Source of the DNA: Salicibibacter cibarius
GTDB lineage: Bacteria > Bacillota > Bacilli > Bacillales > Marinococcaceae
Direction: 5' to 3'
Length of the DNA: 64,000 bases
Assembly: GCF_016495725.1 (NCBI RefSeq)
Contig: NZ_CP054705.1
Location: 2,604,001-2,668,000, forward strand
The position numbers were made by a program, and so were the translations under genes. Position 1 is the first letter of the stretch. Every line of letters begins with the position of its first letter. Below are positions 50,223 through 59,435 of this stretch, in pieces. A model generated the notes under the pieces. It ran no database searches and was not told where the DNA came from. It was given only the letters and a program-made list of their open reading frames with translations.

Positions 50223-51686
50223 ATGCAAGTAAACATGTATATTAACGGGGAGTGGCAAATGCCGGAGAAGGATCGCCTTTCATCCCTCATCAACCCGGCA
50301 AACGGCACATCTATCGGTACGACTGCAATGGCAACGGCAAGGGATGCTGAAAACGCCATCGGCGCAGCCAACAACGCATACGATGAATGGTCGGCATTGC
50401 CCCCGGCGGAACGAGCGGCTTATTTATATCAAATCGCCGATCAAATCGAAAAACGAAAAGAAGAAATATCGAAATGGGAAACGAGAAATAATGGAAAGCC
50501 GCTTCGCGAAACCTTCGCAGATGTTGAAACCGCATGCGAATGTTTTCGCTATTATGCAGGGCTCATTTCTTCCACCGACGGCTATACATTCACGAGCGGA
50601 ACGGAAATACAGGGACTCGTTACTTATGAACCCATCGGTGTATGTGGATTAATCATCCCCTGGAACCACCCTATTCTCATTACCGCTTGGAAAACGGCGC
50701 CGGCTTTAGCTGCAGGCAATACAATTGTCCTTAAACCTTCGGAATATACGCCGATCAGCGCGTACATACTGTATGAAATCTTCGATCAAGTTGGTTTGCC
50801 AAAAGGTGTTGCGAACCTCGTTCCCGGCGGTGGGGATGAAGTGGGTGCCACAATTACGAACAGTACAGCGATTGATAAGATATCCTTTACAGGCGGGACG
50901 GAGACCGGTAAAAGAATCATGGCTGCTGCGGCCAACAATATTACGAATGTCACCCTGGAATTGGGCGGAAAATCTCCGGTCATCGTTTTCGGGGATGCGG
51001 AGATCGAACATGCTGTTGACCATGCGTTATATGCCATTTATTTCGGCAGCGGGCAAGTATGCTCGGCAGGTTCAAGAATTCTGGTAGAAGAAAGTGCCTA
51101 TGAGAAATTTGTCGATCATTTTGTCGCACGAGCGAAACAAATCCGCGTTGGCCCCGGAGAAAACGAGCAGACAGAGATGGGTCCGCTGTACACGGAAGCC
51201 CATATGAACAACGTGCTCGCAGATATTAAACGCGGAGAGGAAGAAGGGGCTACGTTGCAATGTGGCGGATACCGGATGCACGGCGAAGATTTAGTTCATG
51301 GTTTTTTTGTTGCCCCTACCGTCTTTACTGATGTAAATGAAGACATGTCGATTGTGCAAGAAGAAATTTTCGGTCCCGTCGTTGTCATCCAGACATTCAC
51401 GCACGAAAGTGAAGCGATCACCCTTGCAAATAAGACAAAATATGGGCTGGCAGCAGCTGTGTTCACCGGCGACAGTGCAACGGGAATGCGAGTCATCCGC
51501 GGAGTGAAAGCCGGTTTAACAGGGATTAACACTTACGGCATGGGGGATGTAAAAGCACCTTGGGGCGGTCCTAAAATGAGCGGGATTGGCCGAAGCCTAG
51601 GACCGGACGGTTTAAAGGAATTTCAAGAGGCAAAACAAATTAACGTAGCTCTTCACAACGAAAAACTCGGATGGTTTGCAAATTAA
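50223..51686 (+). CDS. Aldehyde dehydrogenase family protein (betaine/aminobutyraldehyde type)
   Basis: 487 residues from ATG 50223 (AGAGGAA nine bases upstream). NAD-linked ALDH fold with the catalytic Glu in LELGGKSP, catalytic Cys in GQVCSAGSRILVE and NAD segment FTGGTETGKRIM. The N-terminal MYINGEW opening and sequence texture fit betaine- or 4-aminobutyraldehyde dehydrogenases. First gene of a seven-gene operon. With the aminotransferase at its end, a role in oxidising 4-aminobutanal to 4-aminobutyrate is plausible. Confidence 0.87.
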   Translation: MQVNMYINGEWQMPEKDRLSSLINPANGTSIGTTAMATARDAENAIGAANNAYDEWSALPPAERAAYLYQIADQIEKRKEEISKWETRNNGKPLRETFADVETACECFRYYAGLISSTDGYTFTSGTEIQGLVTYEPIGVCGLIIPWNHPILITAWKTAPALAAGNTIVLKPSEYTPISAYILYEIFDQVGLPKGVANLVPGGGDEVGATITNSTAIDKISFTGGTETGKRIMAAAANNITNVTLELGGKSPVIVFGDAEIEHAVDHALYAIYFGSGQVCSAGSRILVEESAYEKFVDHFVARAKQIRVGPGENEQTEMGPLYTEAHMNNVLADIKRGEEEGATLQCGGYRMHGEDLVHGFFVAPTVFTDVNEDMSIVQEEIFGPVVVIQTFTHESEAITLANKTKYGLAAAVFTGDSATGMRVIRGVKAGLTGINTYGMGDVKAPWGGPKMSGIGRSLGPDGLKEFQEAKQINVALHNEKLGWFAN

Positions 51687-51700
51687 GGAGAGACTTCTTA

Positions 51701-52855
51701 ATGAATTTTGAATTCATGTTTCCAACAAAGGTCGTCATGGAAAAGGGAATTCGGAAGCGGATTTCACAGTACATTGCAGACTTACAGATAGAAAAACCCC
51801 TGATTATCAGTGATCATGGCATTAGCGAAGCCGGTATGCTCCATGATGTAATCGAAGATCTCTGGAAAAATCATATTCGGACGTCTATCTATCTAGACGT
51901 AAAGCCTAATCCAAAGGATAACGATTGCCATCACTGTGCTCACGAGATCGATGGCAAAGGCATTGACGGCATTATAGCGCTTGGAGGCGGGAGTGTCATC
52001 GATACTGCAAAAACAGTCAGCATTCTCGCAACGAATGGGGGAACGATCAAAGATTATGAAGGCGTAAATGTTGCTGAAAAAGCCCCTTTGCCGCTCGTCT
52101 GTATCCCTACAACCGCAGGAACCGGAAGCGAGGTCACCTCTTGGGCAGTTGTTACGGACACAAAGCAGCAATATAAAATGGCCATTGGAGATGAAAGAAT
52201 GATCCCGAAGCTCGCTCTCCTTGATGCTGAGCTATTAGATTCGTTACCTCCTGCGATTGCCGCAAGCACAGGTTTGGATGCCCTCACCCATGCCATTGAG
52301 GCTTATACATGCAAAGCAGCCAATCCCATATCTGACGCTTTAGCCTTATATGCGATTACGTTAATAAGTGACCACTTGTCCGATTCTATCGTTCTAGAAA
52401 ACATTGAACACAAAGAACAAATGCTAGTGGCAAGTCTCGTAGCAGGGGCAGCATTTGGCAACGCGGATACCGCCGCTGTCCACTGTCTATCTGAAGCCAT
52501 AGGCGGGCGTTATGATACTCCCCATGGAGAAGCAAACGCCATGTTTCTGCCATTCGTCTTTGACTATAACAAAACCGCAGACATTAAAAGACATGCAGAT
52601 GTTGCGCGGGCGATGGGAGTTTGCATTCATAAATCAGATGAAGAGGCTGCCAACAGATGTGTAGCCAAGCTGTTTCAATGGAATGATGCGTTGAACATCC
52701 CTCGTTTCCACGAAGTTCCACAAGTCAACGAAGCAAACTTTGCTGATTTGGCGACGCGTGCCTCCCAAAACTATTCGAATGAGGATAACATACGAAGCAT
52801 GGAGCCGGAAGATTACCTCTTCATCTTGCAAACAGCATTTTATGATCACCGCTAA
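51701..52855 (+). CDS. Iron-containing alcohol dehydrogenase
   Basis: 384 residues from ATG 51701 (AAGGAGAG upstream). Group III dehydrogenase: NAD-binding GGGSVIDTAKT, PTTAGTGSEVTSWAV and iron ligands in GLDALTHAIEAYTC and CLSEAIGGRYDTPHGEANA. Interconverts a short alcohol or hydroxy-acid and its aldehyde. Follows the aldehyde dehydrogenase by 14 bases. In the proposed polyamine pathway it would reduce an excess aldehyde or handle an amino-alcohol; exact substrate unknown. Confidence 0.87.
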   Translation: MNFEFMFPTKVVMEKGIRKRISQYIADLQIEKPLIISDHGISEAGMLHDVIEDLWKNHIRTSIYLDVKPNPKDNDCHHCAHEIDGKGIDGIIALGGGSVIDTAKTVSILATNGGTIKDYEGVNVAEKAPLPLVCIPTTAGTGSEVTSWAVVTDTKQQYKMAIGDERMIPKLALLDAELLDSLPPAIAASTGLDALTHAIEAYTCKAANPISDALALYAITLISDHLSDSIVLENIEHKEQMLVASLVAGAAFGNADTAAVHCLSEAIGGRYDTPHGEANAMFLPFVFDYNKTADIKRHADVARAMGVCIHKSDEEAANRCVAKLFQWNDALNIPRFHEVPQVNEANFADLATRASQNYSNEDNIRSMEPEDYLFILQTAFYDHR

Positions 52856-52869
52856 TGGAGGTGTTTAGT

Positions 52870-53034
52870 ATGAAAAATAAACAAGAGTTGTATAAAGCAA
52901 TCGCAGAAAAAACGGAACAAATGGATGATCCGGATTTTATATCCGGTCCATCATTAAATAAAAAGGATGCCATTGCCATTGCGGTCATCGCCTTGATAAG
53001 TGTGATCAGTTTAGTATGGGGCATTTTAATATAG
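52870..53034 (+). CDS. Tiny single-span membrane protein, 54 residues
   Basis: Charged N-terminal half (MKNKQELYKAIAEKTEQMD) followed by one membrane helix (about 33-54, AIAIAVIALISVISLVWG). ATG with GGAGGTG six bases upstream. It sits 14 bases after the dehydrogenase and 16 bases before the NCS1 permease, so it is probably an accessory peptide of that carrier, as found with other secondary transporters. No family recognised. Confidence 0.7.
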   Translation: MKNKQELYKAIAEKTEQMDDPDFISGPSLNKKDAIAIAVIALISVISLVWGILI

Positions 53035-53050
53035 GGGGAATTATCGTTGT

Positions 53051-54481
53051 ATGAGTAAACAAGCGAAAAAAAGAGCAATCGATAGTGAAGTCTATTACGG
53101 GACAGTGCCGTTAGGGAAAGAAGATAAAATATACGGATTCTGGGATATCTTTTTAATTACAGGCGGATGGGCAATTGCCACATGGGCGTATGTCCAAGGT
53201 GGACAAATTGCAACCATGATTGGTTTAGAAGAAGCGGTGACGAACACGTTCTTTGGCATGACGCTGGCAGGACTGTTTCTTTGTCTCTGTGTCCTGATTA
53301 CAACGCGATATGGCATTGACATTTGGATGTATCAAAAGGCATTGTTTGGCTACTTTGGCCTCGTCATCTTTGCGGTCATTATTCTTGCAAGCCAACTAGG
53401 CTATGATGTGATCAACGCCGAAGTGTATGCCAGTTCGATGATGAAAGTGTTCGCCGAATTTGGGATTACGATTCCTGAATACTTAACGCCATATATCGCT
53501 ACGACTTGTGTCATATTCGGTGCATGGATTGCCCTTCGCGGCCCTATCGCAGTACGAACAGCTACGCGCATTATGGTTCCTTGTCTTATGGCGCTCGGTG
53601 TGTTTATTATCATCACCGTGTTTCGTAACTTTTCACTTCAAGAATTGTTGAATGTTGAGCCTTTATACGAAGCTGAATATGGCAGTGGCCTCGCGAATTA
53701 CATGGTCGTATTAGAATGGAACATTGCTTTTATATTTGCTTGGTTTGCCTCCATCGGTGTATTATCCAGGCTTGTCAAAACAGAGCGCTCCGCATACTGG
53801 GGGCACGTTGGCGGTTTCTCCATTGTGATGGCCACCTTTACGGTCATTGGTGTATTAACAGCGCTGGCTATGCTGCTTGCTACCGGTGTAGAGAGCGTTG
53901 ATCCAACGGATTGGCTGCTTGAACTTGGCGGTCCCGTGTTAGGTTTGTTGGCGATCCTATTTGTTGCCGTTGCCAACGTAACGACAGTGGCTGTATCGCT
54001 GTATGGGATATCGATCAGTACGAAAGTATTAAAACCCGAGTTAAGTTTCAGCAAAGTTGTCATCTTTTGGTCAGCATGGGTTGTAATCCTGCTATTCTGG
54101 GGCGGCATCTGGGAGTATTATAGCGTTTTTCTCGCACTCGTCGGTGCTACATCAGGATCAGTGGTTGCTTTAATCGTTGTCGACTTTTTTATCGTTCGCA
54201 GACAGAAAATATCCATGAAAGACTTGTACCGAATTGGCGGAAGAAACGCCTACCGCTATACAGGCGGTTTCAACCTCATGGCGATTCTCTCGTTTATTGC
54301 GGGGGTTATCGGTTACCTGTGGGTGTATGAACCGATTGAAGCCGTGCCGCGAAACGATATCTTTTTATATACGACGGCAACGGGATTTTCCATGATTATC
54401 AGTGGTCTCACTTACTTATTGCTCAGCATGATTAAACCTTTCAATGATTACTTAAGAAAAGACAAGAAAAGGGGGGAATAA
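53051..54481 (+). CDS. NCS1 family permease (cytosine permease-like)
   Basis: 476 residues, about 12 membrane helices with the NCS1 fold. N-terminal YYGTVPLGKEDKIYGFWDIF and GGWAIATWAYVQGGQ match cytosine/purine/thiamine permeases, and the charged C-terminal RRQKISMKDLYR loop is typical. TTG or GTG alternatives exist nearby; the ATG follows a GGGGGAA site. Lies inside an operon for amine or amino-alcohol catabolism, so its substrate may be a nitrogen compound other than cytosine. Confidence 0.83.
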   Translation: MSKQAKKRAIDSEVYYGTVPLGKEDKIYGFWDIFLITGGWAIATWAYVQGGQIATMIGLEEAVTNTFFGMTLAGLFLCLCVLITTRYGIDIWMYQKALFGYFGLVIFAVIILASQLGYDVINAEVYASSMMKVFAEFGITIPEYLTPYIATTCVIFGAWIALRGPIAVRTATRIMVPCLMALGVFIIITVFRNFSLQELLNVEPLYEAEYGSGLANYMVVLEWNIAFIFAWFASIGVLSRLVKTERSAYWGHVGGFSIVMATFTVIGVLTALAMLLATGVESVDPTDWLLELGGPVLGLLAILFVAVANVTTVAVSLYGISISTKVLKPELSFSKVVIFWSAWVVILLFWGGIWEYYSVFLALVGATSGSVVALIVVDFFIVRRQKISMKDLYRIGGRNAYRYTGGFNLMAILSFIAGVIGYLWVYEPIEAVPRNDIFLYTTATGFSMIISGLTYLLLSMIKPFNDYLRKDKKRGE

Positions 54482-54523
54482 CACTCATCCGATCAACTTC
54501 AAAGACAGCGAAGGAGAGAAACG

Positions 54524-55909
54524 ATGGGGAATGGAGTAGAATTACAACGCAAACTAGGTTTTTTCAGTGTTTTCGTCATCGGATTGTCCTTATTAACACC
54601 CGCCACAGTCTTTACGATATTCGGAATCGCGTCTCAAAATACGAATGGCCACGTCCCTGCCGTGTATTTGTTTTCAGTGATTGCGATATTGTTCACAGTT
54701 TTAAGTTATACGCATATGGTCAAGGTGTTCCCGCGTTCAGGTTCCGCCTATACGTATGTTCAGCAAACCTTTCACCCAAATTTAGGATTTCTTGTTGGTT
54801 GGGGAGCGCTCCTTGATTATCTATTTTTGCCAATGGTGTATGTATTAAGTGTTGCGATCTATATGGTGCCTTTGTACCCCAATGTCCCTGAATGGGTATG
54901 GATTGTTGGCACACTGGCTATCATTACGCTCAGCAATATATTCAGCGTGAAGGTTGCCGTATCTTTCAGTACACTCTTAATTGCTTTGCAAGTGCTCATC
55001 GCTGGTATATTTATCGCATTGCTCATCAATTTCTATTTGGTAAACGAAGGGGCAGCAACACTTTTCTCGTTAGCGCCTTTCTATACTGAGGAGTTCACAC
55101 TGACAAATGTGTTTGCAGGGTCGGTCATTCTAGCCTATACTTTTGTCGGCTTTGATGCCATCAGCACATTAGCTGAAGAAACGATTGAACCAAAGAAAAA
55201 TATACCGCGGGCAATGATTGCTCTTGTTCTCTTTCTCGGTGTGCTGTATACGACCATTACGTATTTCATGCAACGTGCCTTTCCCGATGTGACTGTCTTT
55301 GCCACACCAGATTCAGCAGTTGTGGAAATTGCCATTCAAGTCGGGGGAATGTTCTTTAACGCTGTGTTCACGGGCATCGTAATTGCTGCAACATTCGTTG
55401 GTGGGATCGCAGCACAGTTGGGGACATCGCGTCTATTGTACGCAATGGGAAGAGATAACGTATTTCCGAAGAAAATCTTTGGTTATTTGCATCCAAAAAG
55501 TCACATCCCGATCTTTAACATTTTGGCAACAGGCGTTGCCAGCCTTCCGGCAATCTTCATAACGCTGGATACGGCCTCTTCGGTCATCAGTTTTGGTGCT
55601 TTCACAGCGTTCACAGCCGTAAATCTTTGCGTGATTTACTACTTTCTCGTAAAGCGTAAGCGAAAAGATGGCAAAGCGTTGATTTTGTTTGGCCTCTTTC
55701 CCAGTATTGGGATTGCCTTTCTTGCGGTCATGTGGTATAACATTGAACCGCTTGCCCTTACGCTCGGCATTGCCTGGAATTTACTTGGCGTCTGTTTCCT
55801 CATTTATATCACTCGTGGCTTCAAGAAAACTGCGCCATCACTTGATTTTAATCCTGAAGAAACGACGAAGAAGGTGAAAAAATATGACGACAGCGTTCAT
55901 TTGGGATGA
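54524..55909 (+). CDS. APC family amino acid/polyamine permease
   Basis: 461 residues, 12 membrane helices, related to PuuP-type putrescine importers. Family features: GLSLLTPATVFTIFGIA in helix 1, FPRSGSAYTYVQQTFHP between helices 2 and 3, and FVGFDAISTLAEETIEPKKNIPRA after helix 6 (in parts: GFDAISTLAEET, EPKKNIPRA). Start preceded by GAAGGAGAG. The end overlaps the deacetylase-like gene by 26 bases. A polyamine or acetylated polyamine is the best substrate guess. Confidence 0.84.
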   Translation: MGNGVELQRKLGFFSVFVIGLSLLTPATVFTIFGIASQNTNGHVPAVYLFSVIAILFTVLSYTHMVKVFPRSGSAYTYVQQTFHPNLGFLVGWGALLDYLFLPMVYVLSVAIYMVPLYPNVPEWVWIVGTLAIITLSNIFSVKVAVSFSTLLIALQVLIAGIFIALLINFYLVNEGAATLFSLAPFYTEEFTLTNVFAGSVILAYTFVGFDAISTLAEETIEPKKNIPRAMIALVLFLGVLYTTITYFMQRAFPDVTVFATPDSAVVEIAIQVGGMFFNAVFTGIVIAATFVGGIAAQLGTSRLLYAMGRDNVFPKKIFGYLHPKSHIPIFNILATGVASLPAIFITLDTASSVISFGAFTAFTAVNLCVIYYFLVKRKRKDGKALILFGLFPSIGIAFLAVMWYNIEPLALTLGIAWNLLGVCFLIYITRGFKKTAPSLDFNPEETTKKVKKYDDSVHLG

Positions 55910-56990
55910 GTGTTTCGGCCATGCGCACGATATTGGTTACCAATCATTTACGTTTACCGAGACGTCAATCCCTTCAGATGTTGAGTTTGAAAACCCCAGG
56001 CGTCTTCAGCTTGCCTATGACATTTTCCGTCACACGAAACTATTGAATAAAATGTCTCAGTACCAGGTGCTTAAGGCTGAAATGGCAGATTTACTGCGCG
56101 TCCATTCGGAAGAAATGATTAACAAAGTCATTCGGGCGAGCAGACAAAACGATATCATAGAAGTTGGCGAATCGGCGTTGGCGGGGCCAGGATCTTTTGA
56201 ATCCGCCCAACATTCGGCCGGCGGTGCAATGAAAGCTGTTGAAGTACTGTTTACAGAGGCTGACATCGAACAATCCTATGCATTCATTCGGCCTCCCGGA
56301 CATCACGCCGGTAAAGATCAATCCATGGGCTTTTGTCTCTTTAACAATGTCGCGGTAGCTGCAGAATACAGCAGAAAACAATACGGAACTGAAAAAATTT
56401 TGATTATCGATTGGGATGTGCATCACGGCAATGGCACACAAGAGATCTATTATGAAGATCCAAACACGTGCTTCATTTCCATCCATCAAGAACACAACTA
56501 TCCCACTACGGGAGGAGATACCTCGGAAACGGGTGCAGGCCATGGCAAAGGCTATAATGTCAACATCCCATTGCCACCGGGTTGTAATGATCGAGCGTAT
56601 TGCACGGTATTGGAAGAAATCGTAAGCCCGATTGCCCGATCTTTTCAACCTGAGCTGATCTTGCTATCAGCAGGGCAAGACGCAAATCTCTACGATCCTC
56701 TAGGGAGAATGATGGTGACAAGAGCCGGTTATCGCAAGATGGCGCAATGGTTACAGCAACTGGCATCAAACGTATGCAATAACAAACTTGCCGTCATCCA
56801 GGAAGGTGGATATAGCCTGCCTTATGCTCCTATTGCAACACTTGGTTTAGCAGAGGGATTGCTCAATTATACGAGTCCGATCACATTTGCGATTGAAGAA
56901 GGAAAACCGTCTAATCATTTTTCACCACCCATTGATGGCATCATACAAAATGTCCAAGCCATGTTCCCCCATCTATTTGGACTTCGATAG
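55884..56990 (+). CDS. Class II histone deacetylase-like amidohydrolase
   Basis: 368 residues of the arginase/deacetylase fold. Active site seen: RPPGHHAGKDQSMGFCLFNN (His-His pair), zinc ligands in IIDWDVHHGNGTQE, and GGYSLPYAP with the conserved Gly-Gly-Tyr. Bacterial relatives remove acetyl groups from acetylpolyamines or other N-acylated small molecules. Start preceded by AAGGTG inside the permease gene, showing translational coupling. With the permease and aminotransferase it points to acetylpolyamine use. Confidence 0.84.
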   Translation: MTTAFIWDECFGHAHDIGYQSFTFTETSIPSDVEFENPRRLQLAYDIFRHTKLLNKMSQYQVLKAEMADLLRVHSEEMINKVIRASRQNDIIEVGESALAGPGSFESAQHSAGGAMKAVEVLFTEADIEQSYAFIRPPGHHAGKDQSMGFCLFNNVAVAAEYSRKQYGTEKILIIDWDVHHGNGTQEIYYEDPNTCFISIHQEHNYPTTGGDTSETGAGHGKGYNVNIPLPPGCNDRAYCTVLEEIVSPIARSFQPELILLSAGQDANLYDPLGRMMVTRAGYRKMAQWLQQLASNVCNNKLAVIQEGGYSLPYAPIATLGLAEGLLNYTSPITFAIEEGKPSNHFSPPIDGIIQNVQAMFPHLFGLR

Positions 56991-57115
56991 GGGCAATGGT
57001 ACAATGAAGCTATCCGTCAACCTGGAAATGATTCGAAAAACAACTGAACAACATATTAGCAACGTTTCCGCTTTTTTAGCGGAGCACGCACATTACTACG
57101 GAGGAGCGAGAGTAT

Positions 57116-58498
57116 ATGGCAAAGGAATACAGTTTACAACAATTAAAAAACATGGACAAAGACATGATCTTACATCCCCAGTCCACACCAAAAGAGGTCT
57201 CCACAAACGGACCAAGCATGATCTTTTCTAAAGGGGAAGGCATTCGTTTCACTGATATGGAAGGCAATACTTATATTGATGGCGTTTCTATGCTGTGGAA
57301 CGTGAACCTTGGCCACGGCAACAAAGAATTAGCGCAAGCTTCTTATGACCAGATGACAGAGATGGCTTATGGTTCCCAGTTCTACGGCAATAGCAACGAG
57401 CCTGCCATCCGCCTTGCCGAAAAAATCGTCGATAAAGCCCCGGGAGATTTGAATTCGGTCTTCTATACATCGGGCGGATCGGAATCAAACGATTCAGCCT
57501 TTAAATTCGCTCGTTTTTACTGGCAACTCAAGGGTTATGAAAATAAGAAAATCATTATTTCCTTGAAATGGGGATATCACGGAGTGACAATCTCTACACA
57601 GCGGGCCACCGGCATTAAAGAATTCCGTGCCTTCTCAGGCTCATCAGATCCTTACATCTATAATGCCGCCCCGCATTTAACAGCCGCTGAACAAGGAGAT
57701 CGTTCACACCCGGATTACGAAAACAGTATTCGCGGTTTGATTGAAAAACATGGCAGTAACAATGTAGCCGCGGTCATCATTGAACCCATTCAGGGTGCCG
57801 GTGGCGTGCACATCGCTCCCGACGGCTACCTTGAAGCAGTCAAAACGCTTTGTGAAGACAATAAAGTACTATTTATTTCCGACGAAGTCATTTGTGGATT
57901 CGGCCGTACCGGAAAGCACTTTGGTGTAAATCATTGGGATATCGTTCCAGATATGATCACATTTGCCAAAGGTGTCACGAGCGGTTATTTCCCGCTAGGC
58001 GGCGTCATTCTCAGCGACGAAATAAAGAAAACCATCGATACGTATGACCAAGATATTCCCCACGGCTTCACTTACAGTGGACATCCAACAGCGTGTGCCG
58101 TGGGGCTGAAGAATCTTGAAATCATCGATAGAGATGATCTAACTGCACATGCGGCTGAAATGGGCGTACGTTTGCAGCAAGGATTCGACAACCTCGAAAA
58201 AAAACATTCGACATTCACGCATTCCCGTACCGTTGGCTTGCTCGGCGCCTTTGAACTTATGCGCGATCGACAAAATGAGGTGCCATTCAAAAACCATGAA
58301 AACGAAAGCATCGCAGGCGATTTCGTAAATGAAGGCAGCAAACGCGGCCTACTCATCCGCTCCTTTGATTACGAGGAAGGCATGAATATCCTCGCAGTCG
58401 CACCGCCGATCACCATAACGAAAGAAGAACTAGACGAAGTGCTCACCATATTAGATGACACACTTTCGTTTATAGAAGAGAAATGGCTTGCCCTTTAA
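57116..58498 (+). CDS. Class III (omega) aminotransferase
   Basis: 460-residue PLP enzyme. PLP pocket motifs SGGSESNDSAFKFARF and FISDEVICGFGRTGKHFG, with the Schiff-base Lys in TFAKGVTSGYFPLGG. Similar in length and layout to putrescine/spermidine:pyruvate transaminases (SpuC, YgjG-like) and beta-alanine transaminases. GGAGGAG upstream. Last gene of the operon, before a strong terminator. In the proposed pathway it converts putrescine to 4-aminobutanal. Confidence 0.86.
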   Translation: MAKEYSLQQLKNMDKDMILHPQSTPKEVSTNGPSMIFSKGEGIRFTDMEGNTYIDGVSMLWNVNLGHGNKELAQASYDQMTEMAYGSQFYGNSNEPAIRLAEKIVDKAPGDLNSVFYTSGGSESNDSAFKFARFYWQLKGYENKKIIISLKWGYHGVTISTQRATGIKEFRAFSGSSDPYIYNAAPHLTAAEQGDRSHPDYENSIRGLIEKHGSNNVAAVIIEPIQGAGGVHIAPDGYLEAVKTLCEDNKVLFISDEVICGFGRTGKHFGVNHWDIVPDMITFAKGVTSGYFPLGGVILSDEIKKTIDTYDQDIPHGFTYSGHPTACAVGLKNLEIIDRDDLTAHAAEMGVRLQQGFDNLEKKHSTFTHSRTVGLLGAFELMRDRQNEVPFKNHENESIAGDFVNEGSKRGLLIRSFDYEEGMNILAVAPPITITKEELDEVLTILDDTLSFIEEKWLAL

Positions 58499-58505
58499 AC
58501 CATTT

Positions 58506-58537
58506 GTTCGCTGGGGATTACTCAGCGAACGTTTTTT
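58506..58537 (+). terminator. Terminator of the polyamine-type operon
   Basis: Stem GTTCGCTG/CAGCGAAC with a nine-base loop, then GTTTTTTATTT. Confidence 0.87.
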
Positions 58538-58639
58538 ATTTACAGCCACAGGGAAGAATAAGTGATTTCAGAATTTTATCACATATAAATACCTCCTCTC
58601 TTTTTATTATATACTTCATCAATCCCCGCCTTAGCATGT

Positions 58640-58975
58640 CTACTCTTCCCAGTCTTCAGGTTCAATTCCCCAGAAAATCTGATGGGCCCATGCCGTATTT
58701 GCAAAAAAACTCGCAAGGACATACACTTTTTTATTTCGTTCAGAAATTGAATATACTAAAATCACATTATTCAATAAAGTCCAATAACAACCGTTGTACT
58801 TGAAGTTTTCAAAGTCTACGACATCGTAAGCAACAATCCTAGGCGATCGACCTAACAAATGATTTGACTTCACAAATACCAACTTGGGATTAACCTTGTA
58901 TGACTCCATTTCGGCAAGGCGTATTTGTGCAGCTTGCCCCCATCTTACTTCATACAATTCTTCTTTATCGGTCAT
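58640..58975 (-). CDS. RelE/ParE-like toxin
   Basis: 111 residues from ATG 58975, which overlaps the antitoxin stop by 11 bases including the stop. Opening YEVRWGQAAQIRLAEMES and the later VILVYSISERNKKVYVLASFF resemble the RelE/ParE fold (N-terminal helices, then a beta sheet ending in a YVL strand), though the end HQIFWGIEPEDWEE is not canonical. No classic RelE catalytic set is assignable, so either an mRNA-cleaving or gyrase-acting mode is possible. Partner of the upstream gene. Confidence 0.6.
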   Translation of the reverse strand: MTDKEELYEVRWGQAAQIRLAEMESYKVNPKLVFVKSNHLLGRSPRIVAYDVVDFENFKYNGCYWTLLNNVILVYSISERNKKVYVLASFFANTAWAHQIFWGIEPEDWEE

Positions 58976-59240
58976 TAACTTCGTCCACCAACTTTGAGAA
59001 TTGCTCTTCATCACCACTAAAATAATCCATATTGCCTTCCTTTAGATGCTTTTCAGCTTCCTCTAATTGACGCAAGATATCAGGCTCAGAAAAAATCTTC
59101 TTAGTAGCATATTTCCTTTGCTCAGGTGTAAGAGCCGGCCTCTTTTCAAGCATAACCGAATAGCCTAAGGATTCTAAGGCCTCAACTAAATCTGAAACCG
59201 TAACCTTTTGATTAAATTGCTCTCGTGTAATAAACTCCAT
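58965..59240 (-). CDS. Antitoxin-like protein of the RelE-like pair
   Basis: 91 residues; ATG 59240 has AAAGGTGGTG six bases upstream. Helical and charged: an N-terminal segment with VSDLVEALESLGY could be DNA-binding, and the C-terminal acidic helix FSKLVDEVNDR is of the kind that wraps a toxin. Order antitoxin-toxin with overlapping ends is typical. Lies directly downstream of the Wadjet ATPase terminator, on the same strand. Family not recognised. Confidence 0.55.
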   Translation of the reverse strand: MEFITREQFNQKVTVSDLVEALESLGYSVMLEKRPALTPEQRKYATKKIFSEPDILRQLEEAEKHLKEGNMDYFSGDEEQFSKLVDEVNDR

Positions 59241-59392
59241 AATTTACACCACCTTTCATACATTTTATCATATCGCGCTTTTTTATATAAGCAATTGTGC
59301 ATCCTTAACATCAGTGCCCATGATCTTTCCAATGAGAAAAGGGAAAGGGTGGTCACTTATAAGGGGGGATCACAGACCCTCGAAGGCACGCC

Positions 59393-59428
59393 AAACAGCC
59401 GGCTGGTCCGTGATTCAGCCGGCTGTTT
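59393..59428 (-). terminator. Hairpin terminator right after jetC
   Basis: A 13-bp perfect stem AAACAGCCGGCTG/CAGCCGGCTGTTT with a ten-base loop, starting eight bases after the jetC stop. The following T-tract is short (TTT), but the stem is strong. It separates jetC from the toxin pair. Confidence 0.65.
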
Positions 59429-59435
59429 ACATTCA

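Noticed and set aside
57004-57231. A small ORF between the deacetylase-like gene and the aminotransferase
   Set aside because: Its second half is an alternate frame of the aminotransferase start, and the ATG has no binding site. The strong GGAGGAG belongs to the aminotransferase.
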